Source: Chinchilla lanigera (lineage: Eukaryota > Chordata > Mammalia > Rodentia > Chinchillidae). From it: a DNA stretch of 64,000 bases. Of this stretch, positions 12,335-24,460 are shown one piece after another. Positions within the stretch are counted from its first letter, which is position 1. The number at the start of each line of letters is the position of its first letter. The notes below the pieces were generated by a model. That model was given only the letters and a program-made list of their open reading frames with translations, had not been told where the DNA came from and made no database searches. The DNA lies in the NCBI RefSeq assembly GCF_000276665.1, contig NW_004955447.1, forward strand, positions 9,615,424 to 9,679,423, read 5' to 3'. Made by a program: the position numbers and the translations under genes.

Positions 12335-12740
12335 CCTTAAGCTCTACCTCTGAGCACTGCTGAAGCCCAACCTCCACGTCATTCTCGTCTTTCTCCACGT
12401 TCAATCACTCTGGCTTTACTTCAGTTCCTGAAATATTTTCCCTGCCCTAAATCTTCTGCCAGGCTTCAGGCGTCACCCATGTAAGATCCCTCTGCATACC
12501 TAAGCTCCCGTTCACCTCTACCACCACCACCACCAGCCCTTAGGACCCCATCAGCCCAGCTTATGGCCACTACATCATTTAATGTAATCATTTGTTCATT
12601 CAGCTTATCCTACCCACATTACAACTAAATATTACTTTGAGCTTTGTTAAGACAGGGAAATTTTCTGCTTATGTCATCTGAAGTACTTAACACAGGATTT
12701 GACAGGCAAAAAGAGCACGATGACTATTGAATGAATAAGT
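12335..12740 (+). mobile_element. L2 LINE 3'-end relic
   Basis: TCAATCACTCTGGCTTTACT, TTCCCTGCCCTAAATC and GCTTCAGGCGTCACCC follow the order of the L2 3' end. The terminal AAAAAGAGCACGATGACTA and TTGAATGAATAAGTA match the L2 'caataaatatttgttgaatgaa' region. It is ancient and fragmented, with a short (CCA)n at about 12520. Confidence 0.6.
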
Positions 12741-13039
12741 ACTTGCAAGATATTATTATGACAAAGAGGAAAAACAATTGAAAGAAGACTCAAGATAATA
12801 GAGAATTAGGAGAACTTTTAGTGAGTTCAAGCATGTATAAATAAAAGAAGCAAAGCAAAAGTACAAACTTTCAAGGAAAGCAAAAACAAATCCCTTCACA
12901 TAAATTAAAAAAAAATTCATCGTGACAGTTGAATAATGTGAAAGATTTTGAAAGCAAAGTTGGAAGCAAGAAATATTACCATAGTAGACAAAATAAATTG
13001 CTCTCAACAATGGGTAGGTCCTCATCTCTACAAGATGTA

Positions 13040-13280
13040 AATACTTTATCTGACTCGGAAAAATTCACTTTGCAGATGTGATTAGATTTACTGATCTGGA
13101 TGTGGGGAGGTTTCCTTGCTGTAACTGTGTGACCCTATTAGAATCACAATGATCTTATTAAGCAGGAAAATGCAGGGTCATAAGGAGATGTACCAAAGGA
13201 AGCTGAGGTTGTGGCAATACACTTGACAATGTAAAAAAGAGCACATAAGCAAAGACATTCACAAAGACTCTAAAAGCTGC
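13040..13280 (+). mobile_element. MLT1-like LTR fragment
   Basis: TTCACTTTGCAGATGTGATT, GATCTGGATGTGGGGAGG and GGTCATAAGGAGATG are in the order of the MLT1 LTR ('ctttgcagatgtgattaag...gatggggagatt...ggagatgtgac'). It is an old ERVL-MaLR relic. The end is not visible because an A-rich block follows. Confidence 0.7.
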
Positions 13281-13330
13281 AAAAAAAAAAAAAAAAGAAA
13301 AGAAAAAGAAAAAAGAAAAGATAAAAAAGT
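13281..13330. repeat. A-rich / (GAAAA)n tract
   Basis: A16 followed by GAAAAGAAAAAGAAAAAAGA. This is low-complexity sequence, perhaps a decayed poly(A) tail. Confidence 0.9.
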
Positions 13331-13379
13331 ACAAACACCCTCATCTGCAACCTCTAGAAGAAATACAGAATTTTCTCAA

Positions 13380-14175
13380 TTCCTTAAAGAATATTAAAAC
13401 TGCTCTCCTCCTAAGATCAGGAACAAAGCAAGGGTACACCTCTCATATCTGTTGAATATCATCTCAGAAATCCTATATAATGCAATAAGACAAGAAAAAG
13501 AAAATAGCAGACATCCATTATGGAAAGACAGGAACAAAACTGTCTCCATTTGCAGACAATATCATCGCTTATTTTAGAAAATATGAAAGACTTCTGGGAA
13601 ACAGCATAGGACAAAATCTAAGTCATTTGAGATTTGGTACAATCTTTAGATACAATAGTAAAAGCACAATCCAGGAAAGCCAAAAATAATTGATAAGCTT
13701 TATTTCACAAAAAAATGAAAGCTTTTGCTCTGAGAAGAACACAGTTAAGGAAATGAGAGATTAAGTCAGTGATTGGAAGAAAGTAACTACAAAGCACGTA
13801 TTGGATAAAAGATTTAGCTCTTTCAATGTGCAATATGAAATTCTTAAACTGAACAATAATAAATCAAAGAAATTAAAATGTGGGTAGATATCTGAATAGT
13901 CACCTTTGCAGAGAAGATATACAAATGATAAATAAACACATGAAAAAATCTTTACCATCATATATAATTAAGAAAGTACAAATAAGATATGGCACCATAC
14001 ACTTGTTAGAATGGCTAAAATCCAACTCACTGGCCACAGCAAATTTTGGCAAGATGTATACAAACCAGAACACCCGTTCATTGCTGGTAGGGATGCAAAA
14101 TATCATAATGACTTTGGGAAACAGTTGGGTGGGTTTGTTTTCAAAATTTACTTTTAGTGTATCATCCTAGATATT
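13380..14175 (+). mobile_element. Old L1 ORF2 fragment, part 1
   Basis: Order of L1 ORF2 landmarks on the plus strand: a reverse-transcriptase-region-like AATATCATCTCAGAAATCC and TTTGCAGACAATATCATCGC, then TCTGAATAGTCACCTTTGCA, ATGATAAATAAACACATG and AGAACACCCGTTCATTGCTG. All frames carry many stops. A SINE at 14192-14324 splits it from its 3' part. Confidence 0.8.
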
Positions 14176-14340
14176 CTTCCTAGATATTTTTCTCTTTTTT
14201 TGTTTGTTTTTTTTTGTTTTGTTTTGTTTTGTTTGTTTGTTTTTCTCTGGTACCAGGAACCGAACTCACAACCTTGCTCTTGCCAGGCAGGCACTTTGCC
14301 GCTGAGCTAAAAAATCCCAGCCCCCTTCCTAGATATTTTT
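14176..14340 (-). mobile_element. ID-type SINE inserted in old L1, perfect 16-bp TSD
   Basis: The antisense ID body is 14192-14324, with the long T-rich tail (plus strand) at 14192-14245 and the tRNA-like head ending CAGCCC. The TSD CTTCCTAGATATTTTT is identical at 14176-14191 and 14325-14340. The clean nesting dates the ID after the L1. Confidence 0.97.
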
Positions 14341-14920
14341 CAAATGAGTTGAAAACATATCCATTCCAAATCTGCTCACAACTTTATATTAATTTTATTC
14401 AATATTGCAAAATCTTGAAAGCAATCAAGATTTCTTTTAGTAGGCTAGTAGATATACTATGGTAGATAGAATATTATTCTGTGATATATATAACTGATTC
14501 CTCAAGCCATATGAAAATATGGAAGAATGTTAAAAACATAAAGACAGGCTGAGAATGCTAAAGATATGATTACAACTATATGACATACTGAAAAAGTCAC
14601 AACTAAAAATGATAATTTCCAGGACTTGAGAAGGAAAGAGAAGAAGGTGGAAAACAGGACATTTTTAGGAAGTAATACTCTTTTGTATTTTATTGTGCTG
14701 GTGGATATATTACATTATGCATTTGTGAAAAGGTATTAAACCATAAAACCCAATGTATTAACCATACTGTAAATAACAGATTGCACTTAATTATAATATA
14801 TGAATATTGGTTCATCACTTGTAACAAACATACTATGCCAATACAAGATGTTAATGATAAAAATAATTATAGAAGTTTAAGGTCCTAGGAGCTTGTAGAG
14901 AGTATGTGGAAATTCTATGT
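14341..14920 (+). mobile_element. Old L1 fragment, part 2 (3' end)
   Basis: Continuation of the L1 after the nested ID: ATATGAAAATATGGAAGAAT, GTGGAAAACAGGACATTTTT and TTATTGTGCTGGTGGATATA are L1M-like 3' ORF2/3'UTR motifs. The 3' boundary is approximate. Confidence 0.65.
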
Positions 14921-16720
14921 GCTCAATCTTAATTTTAAGTTACACTCAAAACTACTCAAAGAAATAAATATTGAGAAGAAAAAAGTTTTGATAAAGTTTG
15001 CTTACAAGAAACAAACTTAATGCCTGCTGTCCTATTGCTACTTGACAAAAAGTGAAAAAATAAAAAAAGGCTAATGCTCTACTTTTTGTTTTGTTTATAT
15101 TTCTATTTCTGGTCTATTTCTTCATTTCAAAAATGTTCTTCAAAGAGACATGTTTTGGAACAGTTGTCAACTTATTAATAGAGGTAGCGCTTCTGACATC
15201 AAGTGAGAATCAGTTCTATATTTCAACAGTGGAACACAAAAAGGTTTGAATTCCTTAAGAATGCCACAACCTGCTTATTAAACTTTCACAGGCTACTTCA
15301 AAAAGCAGAAACTGGAGTTAGGTTTAAAAACGAAACGTTGAAGTAGAAAAATATATAGAAGGCAAGCTTCTCATTCTACAAACAAACATACTTTTGTTGA
15401 AGGTCATGTTGGTTTTTTATTCAATGGCACATCCCAAGCGTTCTATAAGGAAGCAAATCTATACCTGTAACCTACATAACAAGCACTGGGAAAAGGAAGA
15501 TTAGCTCTAAAGTGAAGTTGACTTCCTCATCATGAGAAGAGGGATGGGGTACTGAGAGTTCTTTCATATGGATATTTACAAAACAGCACGAACCAGTACA
15601 ATTATAAACTATGATGACACTGTTCTCCAAGCCTGAATTTATGCAAAGCATGTGAAAGACTTGCATTAACTTGGTCCAAAGGGCAATTGTTGTTGCTGTT
15701 TTGTTATGGATTTTCAGTGAAGAGATTGAGAGCAACTGAAACCGGGAGTATTTCCTTGTGGATATTAGAATACGAAATCTAGATTCTGCTCCCAAGAAGA
15801 AAATGTTTCAGGGTGCTTCTTCAAAAGTTCAATTTAAATATATAAAATCTACATGCTATTAATGTAAAGAAAAAAGTTATATATGATGTCTACATTACTA
15901 GATTTAAAAAAATAATAAGGGACATTATATATGTAGGATTAAATATCATCGTATAACTTTGGCATCTACATGAAATACTATTACCAGTATTATCACCATG
16001 TTCAACATTATGATTCATTTATCATAGGAATCTATTTTGTAGCTGTGATCATTTATAAAATACTATATGTATCTACTGAGTAGAATCTTCCAATACAGTC
16101 TAGAAGAAAGGGTTACTATGGTGTACTCTGATTAGATTCACCCATGACAGCTTTGCTCAAATGTACTCTAGGAATTGATTTCCATAGTTATAATAACTTT
16201 ATTTTCTTATTTTAAAGATAAAAGAATGAAAACATATTAAGAAACACATATACATTTACAAAACAACACAAAAACAATACAAGCAATACAGAATTTCAGG
16301 CAAGGTGATAGGAAATTAACAATAGTTATATACATACTAATATCTACAAATTGGTTACTCAGATAAACAAATCTAGCCATGTAAGATTGATCAAACAATT
16401 AATCACTAAATGTTCCTTTCAATAAAGCAGTATGTAGTGAGTAGTACAACTATTTTAGCTGTCCTGTGTATATATAATAATTTTATAAAGTTATTATTGC
16501 TATATTGTGAAAGGGGAGGAAAGGAGTAAGAATAACTTTATAAAACTATGTTTCTAACAAAAGAGAAGTTGTATATAAAGAAGGTATTTTCAATTGTACG
16601 TAAGAATGTATGCCAGGCCTTAGTTAAAAGAAAATATCATTATATTATTTACCCGCCACCCAACAGTATTTTCTCCTCCTTCCTAAAAGAAGCCAGAAGC
16701 CAATCTCCTAAAAGTTTTGG
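14921..16720. other. A+T-rich sequence, nothing recognised
   Basis: About 1.8 kb. A 107-codon minus ORF at 15472-15795 has no domain and no supporting signals. Confidence 0.45.
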
Positions 16721-16723
16721 TTG

Positions 16724-16803
16724 GTGCTTGGGGTAGCTCAGTTGTAGAGTTCCTTTCTAGTGAGCACAAAGCCCCAGGTTCAATCTCTAGAACTCAAACA
16801 ACA
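16724..16803 (+). mobile_element. tRNA-derived SINE (older ID-like)
   Basis: GGTGCTTGGGGTAGCTCAGT, TGTAGAGTTCCTTTCTAGTG, CCCCAGGTTCAATCTC. The A box (TAGCTCAG) and B box (GGTTCAATC) are visible. The 'CTAGTGAGCACAAAG' body differs from the 'CCTGGCAAGCGCAAGG' young subfamily. Confidence 0.8.
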
Positions 16804-16879
16804 GCAGAAAGCCTTGCATGAAATTCATTTTCATTCTCAGTATCTGTAGAATTATTGTGTGACTTAACTGTACACTTAC

Positions 16880-17170
16880 AAATAATATTACATCATTTTT
16901 ATTTTAATGTCTTAGTACCTGTGTGTAGTACATGGTTACACTCCTCATGAAAAGCTGCTACATGTACAGTACCTACCTTCATCCCTTTCTCTTTCCTTCC
17001 CTTCCCCTCCTCTCCCTTCACCAGCCCTTGATCCTCTTCCTTTTTATTTTTATAATCTTTGTGTGGAGTCAGCACACACGCATAATGCCTCCCCATTCCT
17101 TTTTCAGTCTTTATTCCATTCTTCCCTGCCACTCTCCCCATCTCTTGATCAATAATATTAAAGCTTCATA
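16880..17170 (-). mobile_element. L1 3'UTR fragment
   Basis: Pyrimidine-rich on plus, so it reads as the G/A-rich L1 3'UTR on minus. GTAGTACATGGTTACA is reminiscent of the 3' end and the polypurine tract lies at 16980-17040. It resembles the 3' parts of the L1s at 36.7 and 57.7 kb. Confidence 0.6.
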
Positions 17171-17779
17171 TCAATGCAGTTTGACTTCTTGTATTTTATC
17201 ACCTGTATATCCCATACACTTTACACAATAGACAATGAATATTGTGAATATTTAACATTAAAACACTTAAATATTCATTACTTATATTTCTTGAATCTTC
17301 AGGAAGATAACAAAAAAGTGTTTAAAATAATAATTTTATAAATGTATCAGCAAAATTTATGAACCCATAATATCAGTAGACCATTGATAATTTAAAATTG
17401 GGTTTCCTTGAACTTAGGTGGGACATTCTTAGATGTTTCTCCAATGGGGAAATGAGGAAGTGGGATCCACATAGGATTTTGGTATTTGTGATCTAATAAT
17501 TTAAGTAATACTTCATTAATTTAGACAACTGAGATGGCCAGCAGCAATGCCCTAATAGAAATAAGACAACAGAGCATCCAGATTTTTGATTGTAAGATCT
17601 GTGCTCCACTAAAATGAACAAATGATTCTTGGACAAATAGCTAATTACAGAGCTACACTGGCAAAAGAACAAGCCAATCCTGAATGATTTCATGCCACAG
17701 AGTACGCAAGTGCTTAAAGAGTTATGAATTTATGATAAATGTTGACTTAAATTCTTTTTTTAAACACAGTCTTAATAGC

Positions 17780-18150
17780 TACTCCTGTTCTAGTTTCCAA
17801 GGCATATCTTTTTCCACCTCTTCTTCATTGGCCTATGTGTGCCTTTATAGATGAAGTGAGTCTCCACTAGAGAAAATATAGTTACATCTTTTTCTCCATT
17901 CAACTTCTCCATATCTTCTAATTAGAGAATTTAGTCTGTTTGACTTAAGATTATTACTGAAAGAAAGGACTTACTTCTACAACCCTATTAATTGTTTTCT
18001 GGTGGTTTGGTAGAAATTTTTGTTCCTTTCTCCCCACGTACTGACTTTAGAGTTTGAGGTTTTCTTACAGATGCTGAAACTTTTGTAATTTCCATTGGTC
18101 TTACATTAAAATCTTTTAATTTTAATACACTATTTTAAGGTAATAACAAT
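17780..18150 (-). mobile_element. Old L1 fragment, antisense
   Basis: Plus-strand text such as GAATTTAGTCTGTTTGACTT, AAGATTATTACTGAAAG and TTGTTTTCTGGTGGTTTGG matches the typical antisense L1 ORF2 pattern ('tttggtccatttacattcaaggttattattgaa...ttttctggttgtttt'). It is heavily decayed. Confidence 0.55.
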
Positions 18151-18734
18151 TTAACTTTGGTTGATAAAAATGTTAGGTTTTTAACCTCATGCACAATCTA
18201 TATTTTGCTTCAATAATTGCTTGTAATCTTATCACTTGCTAAATCTAAGAAGTAGCATCAGCATATTGATAGAAATCAGAGCTCAGAACTAACTTCTGAC
18301 ATGACATATATTGTGTGTGTCTCCCCTTGGCTCCCACCAATGCCAGTCTGAGGATCAAAACATTGTCCATTTTTCTATTGTGTCCTCAAGAGCCCTGTCA
18401 CTAACTTTGTCTGTTTTCAAAAGCCCAGTTTTTTATACTCTTTCCAGTTACTACTACATATTAGGAAAATATAATAGCATGAAGAAAGTACAGTTTGTTT
18501 TAAAGCAAAGTTATTGTCTTAGTTAAAACAAGATCTTAAATATAATAGAAACAGAATATTCCATTGCTAATCTTGCTGCATGTATTAATGTACACACTAG
18601 GCCCATGAATAGTAGAAATTTACTGTCTGAATTCACCCTTTGACTCTCAAACAGAACAACTTTGTTCTATTATTGAAAAGCAAGAAACTTACTGCTCTAT
18701 CACCGACAGGATCATTTTTCCTCAGGAACATTTC

Positions 18735-18890
18735 CTAAGCATGAACTATGTACTACAATACATTATTTCATTTACTAGTCATTAAAATGCATGCAGTCCC
18801 TATTTAATGTATATAAAACTGAGGCTTAGAAATCATAAGTTACCCAAAGACTCACAAGTAATAAAAAGAGGAAATAAGATACAGAAATAA
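18735..18890 (-). mobile_element. MIR relic
   Basis: CATGAACTATGTACTACAAT, TTTCATTTACTAGTCATTAA, AAACTGAGGCTTAGAAATC and GTTACCCAAAGACTCACAAG follow antisense MIR order. Confidence 0.6.
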
Positions 18891-19601
18891 CCCTTTCTAT
18901 CACTAAATTGTCTACTTTTATACATTAGGGGATGATATTTGCTTTTAATTGTGGTCACTTGAGACAATGTATTCTTCACTTGCAAATAAATATTAAATTC
19001 AATGCATGAAGGATTAGAAAATATAAAAAGGTTTATTATATTGAGAGAGAGAGACAAAAATACCAAGGTATTTATGGCCACTTTTATTTTATTAAATATC
19101 TAAATATGGTTTTAGGATGAGGTTCTTTTAACAAATTATTGAAAATGGACAAATCCATGTTATTAAAAGCTGGTTAATATGAAATAAGCATAGTTAATAC
19201 TAAGTAAAAATAGGTTAAATCTAATCTTCAAGCCTGTTTTGCTTGTGTAAGCCAAAAAGCACTTTCCAATTGAGCTCTTTATTGACTTACTAAATTTTAT
19301 TGAGAACTCAGGTGCACGTGAGTATGCATCTTGTCCTATGTGAATCCTAACCTCCTGCATTAGGCCCTCACCCCTGTTCTCACTAATCCAGTGTGGACCT
19401 TTCCTAGCTCCATTTACCTAAACCTTCATAACAAAAGCAAATCTTACACTAACCTAGTACTCTTTATTGTCATCTCTGAGAAACCATCTTTTAATAAAAG
19501 TGTTATGTTTCCTGGGAATGTTTGCATTTTCAGCTAGTTAAATGTAATTTACAGCACAAGATCTTTAAAAGATTTTTTGACATTTTTCTAAGTTACATTC
19601 T

Positions 19602-19952
19602 TGTCCTTGAGATGCCATATCAGACACCCACAACTGTAGTGAGAAATGGTCCATTTTGGCCCACAGTCTGTAGAGGCTTTATCCTACAACTGGCTGGTTC
19701 CACAGTAGAGAGGCATGGCAGACAGACACACAGAGATCCAAGGAAAAGAGAAGAGATAGACCTCCCCAGCCACACCCTCAGTGGCCCACCTTCCACCACT
19801 AGACTTCACCTCCCAAATCACATTTAACTATAAACTCCTTAGTGGACTAATCCACGCATAAGTATCACTACACTGTGATCCAATCCCTTCCCACAAGCCC
19901 CACCTATGGGCACAGAAAGCTTTTAAGGGACGTCTAGATACAAACCGTAACA
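19602..19952 (-). mobile_element. MaLR-type LTR (family copy D)
   Basis: Starts TGTCCTTGAGATGCCATATC and ends CAAACCGTAACA. The middle GGCCCACAGTCTGTAGAGGC matches the three LTRs at 39.4, 49.4 and 50.7 kb. Antisense MaLR landmarks (AATCCCTTCCCACAAGCCCC) are present. It is the most diverged of the four copies. The TSD is ambiguous (ACATT occurs close to both ends). Confidence 0.75.
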
Positions 19953-21540
19953 ACATTACAAGTAAATAGGATATGTGATTCAAGCAATTAACCTCTCTAG
20001 AATAAGACTCTTGAGTATAGCCTTAAAAATGGCTTTGCCACCGGTCTTCTGGGAAGTTTAAATGAAAAATGACTCAAGATACATTACCTATAGTCATCGT
20101 CACAAGAGTTACACTGGATGGCAGAATCCTTTCATTCATGGACCCAGAGTCTAAGTTGTAGAGCAGTGGCACTCAGCCCTTCTCTCTAGCCTTCCTTACG
20201 ATGCTTCTGCTTAACCTTGCCATGCATGTTTTGGCATGAAAAGTATTGATCTATCAATTGTATTTTGGATCAATACAAATTTATTTTAAAACATTTGGAC
20301 ATTTTCCTAATACCTTCTCATGAATCCCCATATATTAGCTATTTAAAGCTGGTTGTAATCATTATAGTGAACAAATGATGTCATTAGCATACCCTGTCTC
20401 TACTAATCACCTCACTTTTGCTTTCTAATCTAGCAAAGCAAAGTTGCTTCCAAGGACAATCACTTCAAAAATAAAATTACAAGCTATCTGCCAAATTTAT
20501 ACATTACTGTTGCAAAAGCAAAATTTAAGATCCATGCAAAAATGTTCTTTTGTTCTTTACACCTTAAAATGAGCTCTTAAAAACAAATGAAATTGCTATT
20601 CTTCCTCGGGAGTTACACCCACCAGGAAATCCATATGACAATCCCTAAAATACAGGGTCACAATCTCATTGTGACATTGTGCTATATGAGGTCACAGTGT
20701 AATTTCCCAAATTAATTACTTTCTAGTCATATTCTGAGATAGAATAATTGATTTAATATAGCTGGCCAATACTTGTTTGTTTCTACTATTACTTATTGCG
20801 GATTCTTTTCAGAAAATTCAGATAACTACTTTATTCAGCAGTATAAATCTTTGCATATCAAATAAAAGGCAAGGCACAGCAATAAACTGAAAGTTATAAC
20901 ACTGGTTTTACCACTTACAACTAGGGAAAAATTGGTAAATCTATTTTCATAAATGTCTTTGTGTACTTGCTTCACTTTTAAGCAACAAACCATCTTTTAC
21001 TTCTTAAATTGATTTCCGATTTCTGACACTCAATTCCATGCCACTCCACCTTCCTAAGGGTTTGCCTGAGGAAGTGTCACTTCTCAATTTATCCTCTCCG
21101 TCCTTGAATCGCTCTCCAGACATGAAGAAATTAGACATTGCTGCCATTTGCCAATGTCCTTTCTTTCACTATGAAGTTCAGTAAATTTTACCTACAGTTC
21201 CTCATCTAATATCTATCTCAAATCTAAAAATTTTACTTAAATATTTTCCTAGAAGTTCTTGCCCATAAATTACTTCTTGGTGGCCAAGTTTCCAGGATCC
21301 TTCTCTTGCTTGACTTCTCTTGAACTTTGTGTAATCCCTCACCTCCCTTTTAACTTCATTGCATACACATTCTTCCCTTCGTCCTCTGTCTCTACTGGTT
21401 TTTCTTTTGCTTTCTCTAGTTTCTCTGTTGACAACACCTTTTCTTTTGAGCAAAACCAAAGTTGATATGTTATGTGTGCAAATAAGCCATAAACTATTTA
21501 GTTCTGGCATAGAATATCTCAGTTAACCATTGTTAAAAAG
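19953..21540. other. No recognised feature
   Basis: A+T-rich noncoding sequence. The opposed ORFs at 21202-21510 (-) and 21259-21465 (+) have no domain. Confidence 0.4.
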
Positions 21541-21544
21541 ACTC

Positions 21545-21630
21545 AACCTCTTAATACCGCTACAATGGGGATTAAGTTTCAACACCAACTTTGCTCAAAG
21601 CACTATTATTCGAACCATGACACTCTATAT
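21545..21630 (-). mobile_element. MaLR LTR 5'-end fragment
   Basis: AATGGGGATTAAGTTTCAAC followed by ATTCGAACCATGACAC is the antisense signature of MST/THE-like LTR starts ('ggggattaaatttcaacatgag...caaaccatatca'). A MIR-like tail (TTTATAGATGAAGAACATGA) may follow at 21650-21690. Confidence 0.5.
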
Positions 21631-22129
21631 GGAAGGACTTATCTTCTTCAATTTATAGATGAAGAACATGAGGCCCTCGATTCATAGCATGACGTGTGCT
21701 TTCCAAACATAACCATAAAATTAAGATAAATTATAATCAAACCGAAAGTGCTTATACAGATTTTCCTCTAATAAATATAAAAAGTGCTGATATACATTCC
21801 TACAACTGTACACAGACTTTTATAGACCATTCTAAACTATGCATTTCAACTGAGTACCTGAAATGGTGTTTTACTTATAAGTTTGTATTAAAAGGCAATT
21901 AGAAATATTGCATAAGTATAATCTGCTGTTCTATTTACTGCCTTGGATTGATTTCAAAATGGCAGTCCTCAGGGTTTATTATTCCTTGCTCCTCTCTAAA
22001 TTAATCTGCTCTACATCTCTTATTATAGCCAAGAAATTCTAATTACTGGAGGACAAGGAGAAGATTCCATGGAACTTGATTTAAAAACACAAGGACCCAA
22101 AGGAACTAACCTGGACTCTAACCACGTAG

Positions 22130-22210
22130 CAGTTGTGGCGAACCTGTGGCACGTGTGCTACAGCAGGCGCTTTCTTACCATCAAAAGTTCTAAAAGGTTC
22201 GCCATCACTG
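22130..22210. mobile_element. hAT-type miniature element (MITE), 81 bp
   Basis: Terminal inverted repeats CAGTTGTGGCGAACCT (22130-22145) and, reverse-complemented, CAGTGATGGCGAACCT (22195-22210) match at 14 of 16 bases. The left end continues GTGGCACGTGTGCTA, like the known hAT consensus 'cagtgatggcgaacctatggcacgcgtgcca'. The 8-bp flanks (CCACGTAG, AGAGTAAG) do not form a good TSD. It carries no coding capacity. Confidence 0.75.
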
Positions 22211-22400
22211 AGAGTAAGGCGATTTGAAAGCTTATCACATCCATAAGTGATATATCAGGAAAGTGTACACCCGGAGGGTCATGCAAAATGAAAGGCAGGT
22301 CTTCTTGTTCCTGGAGATTACGTATGGCTCTGGGTGGAGTATGATAATCTATATAGGATTAACATTGCTAAAACAAACATTAAATATAAATGCAAAAATG

Positions 22401-22424
22401 TGTGTGTATATATATATATATATA
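22401..22424. repeat. (TG/TA)n microsatellite
   Basis: TGTGTGTATATATATATATA run. Simple repeat. Confidence 0.9.
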
Positions 22425-22439
22425 TGAATATATATCCAT

Positions 22440-24424
22440 AGACATGATTTTTCTCTACTAATATCACACATATCTATAAACTTATCAAAATTCACTTTTA
22501 CTGATTATTGCAGCAAAAAAACTGCTACTGAATAGATCTTAATTTTTCTATGTTTCAGATTTCTAAAGGTAAAAAAATATGAACTATACAATAAGTTCCA
22601 CTATGCTTCTATTTAAAATATACAGTAAATTCGATTTTGGCAGGGCATTAATAGATATTACTTTATTTAAATTCCATAAATAATGAATTAGATGCAATAT
22701 TTCTCAAGGCAAAAACAAGTTTTCACAGGTTTTAAAATTTCTATGACATCATATGCAAAGTGAACTGCAAAGAGCATCGAACCAAATGTTTCCCATTTAA
22801 AGCTGGCCACAGGAAAGATTTCAGCTGTGTCCCGTGACATATAAACATGCTACAGGCAAGAGCTCAACAAAAGCTCATAAAAGAGCACCTGTGGTTTTTA
22901 AATTAAGCCCATTTGCTGTAATTAGCCAGCTTTATTTTTCATAAGTCCACTTTTTAAATTGTTTTTTAAACCATCCCTGTGGTGGTCATAAACACTATGC
23001 AGTTTTAATGGAGGAGGATTTTGTTTCTTAAAATCCCAGTCGACTTGAAATCAAATCATTCAGGCCACTGCTAAAGAGGTGGGGGTGAGAATGAAATTGA
23101 GGGTGCTGGGTAACTCAGTTCTAGTTGCGGGCAATTCATTCCAAATGAAGTCAACTGGTGTCTCTGTAGATTTGCTTTTCCCGTGGGGCTTAATACCTAC
23201 CACCTTTACTCTTGATTCACAGCTTTCTTTTTGCATGGTCAACCTTTTAAAAATATACATGCATTCAAAAGGAAATACATTTTCAAATAAAATCTCAAGG
23301 AATATCCTACAGAATATATAGCTATGAAAATATTTTAAAATACATTTAAGAATACTCAGTACAATTTTAAATCGATGTGAAAACAGTTGCAGATTTTGTA
23401 CCTATTTGAAAAACTCTGGAATTGTTTGAGTTTTCATTTTTTTCAGGTGTGCATCAATATTAGTAGCCCTAAATTTTCCCCTACAAATACTTTCCTGATC
23501 TAGACAAAAAAATCTAGCATCCATTGCTTTGCTTATTTTATAGTCATAAAAAGTGAAACATCTGATTCTTTTGTGGATCAGAACAGGGCTTCTGCAAGTT
23601 TTACTGTGTCCCTTTTTTTATTGAAAAAAATTCCCAGGAAGACTATATGTTTTAAAAAGAAAAGTATTTTCAGACTCATGTAATTTCAAGATCCTATGAA
23701 AGAGAACTTTTTAAAAAACATTTGTATTATTCTGCAAAACTAAGATACTCCCCATTTTTGATAAATCACTGACATGCACAAAAGAAAATAAAAATAGTGT
23801 ATTTAATGCTGCCAAATCCCTGTCTTCTTTGATGTTGTTAGACAGCTGACCATCAATAGCAGCTCTGTGTTTCACAAGGGGCCCCATGCATACAGATATA
23901 CGCACACTGTCAAAAAATCTAGATAGGCACCAAAATTATATCAAAAAGCACAAAATTTATCAAACTCTTGATTAAAATAATTTCAGAACTAAGCATTGAC
24001 TATAAGGAAAGACATAGAAACTGACACAATCCACAAAGCACAAAAAGTTTTAATTGTAACATTGTGTGCAGCATAGAGAAAGGGAAAAAAATCTTAAGTT
24101 CCCAGCTCAACAAATGGATAAGGAAACCACAGGTTATTTACATAAGGAATATTTTCAGGAACTTTTAAGCATAATTTTGTTAGTATACTCTGTTTGGAAA
24201 ATAATTTGGGACTGCTAATAAAATAAAAAGTATGGACACCCTGTGATGCTGCAGTCCAATCTAAAGCACATATGTTAAAGAAATTCATACTTTTAATCAT
24301 AAAATATATAGGTACAAGAATGATTACCACAGTGAAGTTTTTAATAGCAGTGCACTGTTAATAGCAATCCACATTGTTATCACTAACAGAATAAATAAAA
24401 ATTTGCAGTATAAACGTATATTAC
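22440..24424. other. Repeat-poor stretch
   Basis: About 2 kb with no recognised transposon. The part at 22780-23050 has homeodomain-type cores (GTAATTAGCC, CATAAA, TTTAATGG) and balanced composition. It could be conserved noncoding DNA, but this cannot be judged from one sequence. Confidence 0.35.
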
Positions 24425-24460
24425 ATTGCTTCTTGGCCTTTTGGCTAAGATCAAGTGTAG
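24425..24460 (+). pseudogene. U2 snRNA 5'-end fragment
   Basis: The 36 nt are collinear with the first 36 nt of U2 snRNA (known to begin ATCGCTTCTCGGCCTTTTGG). Only two differences occur, ATCG to ATTG and CTCGG to CTTGG, both C to T at CpG. The match stops abruptly after CAAGTGTAG, before the branch-site recognition sequence. No snRNA promoter elements are evident. It is a nonfunctional truncated copy. Confidence 0.9.

Noticed and set aside
24425..24460. Functional U2 snRNA gene
   Set aside because: Only the first 36 nt are present; the branch-site region, Sm site and 3' stem-loops are missing.
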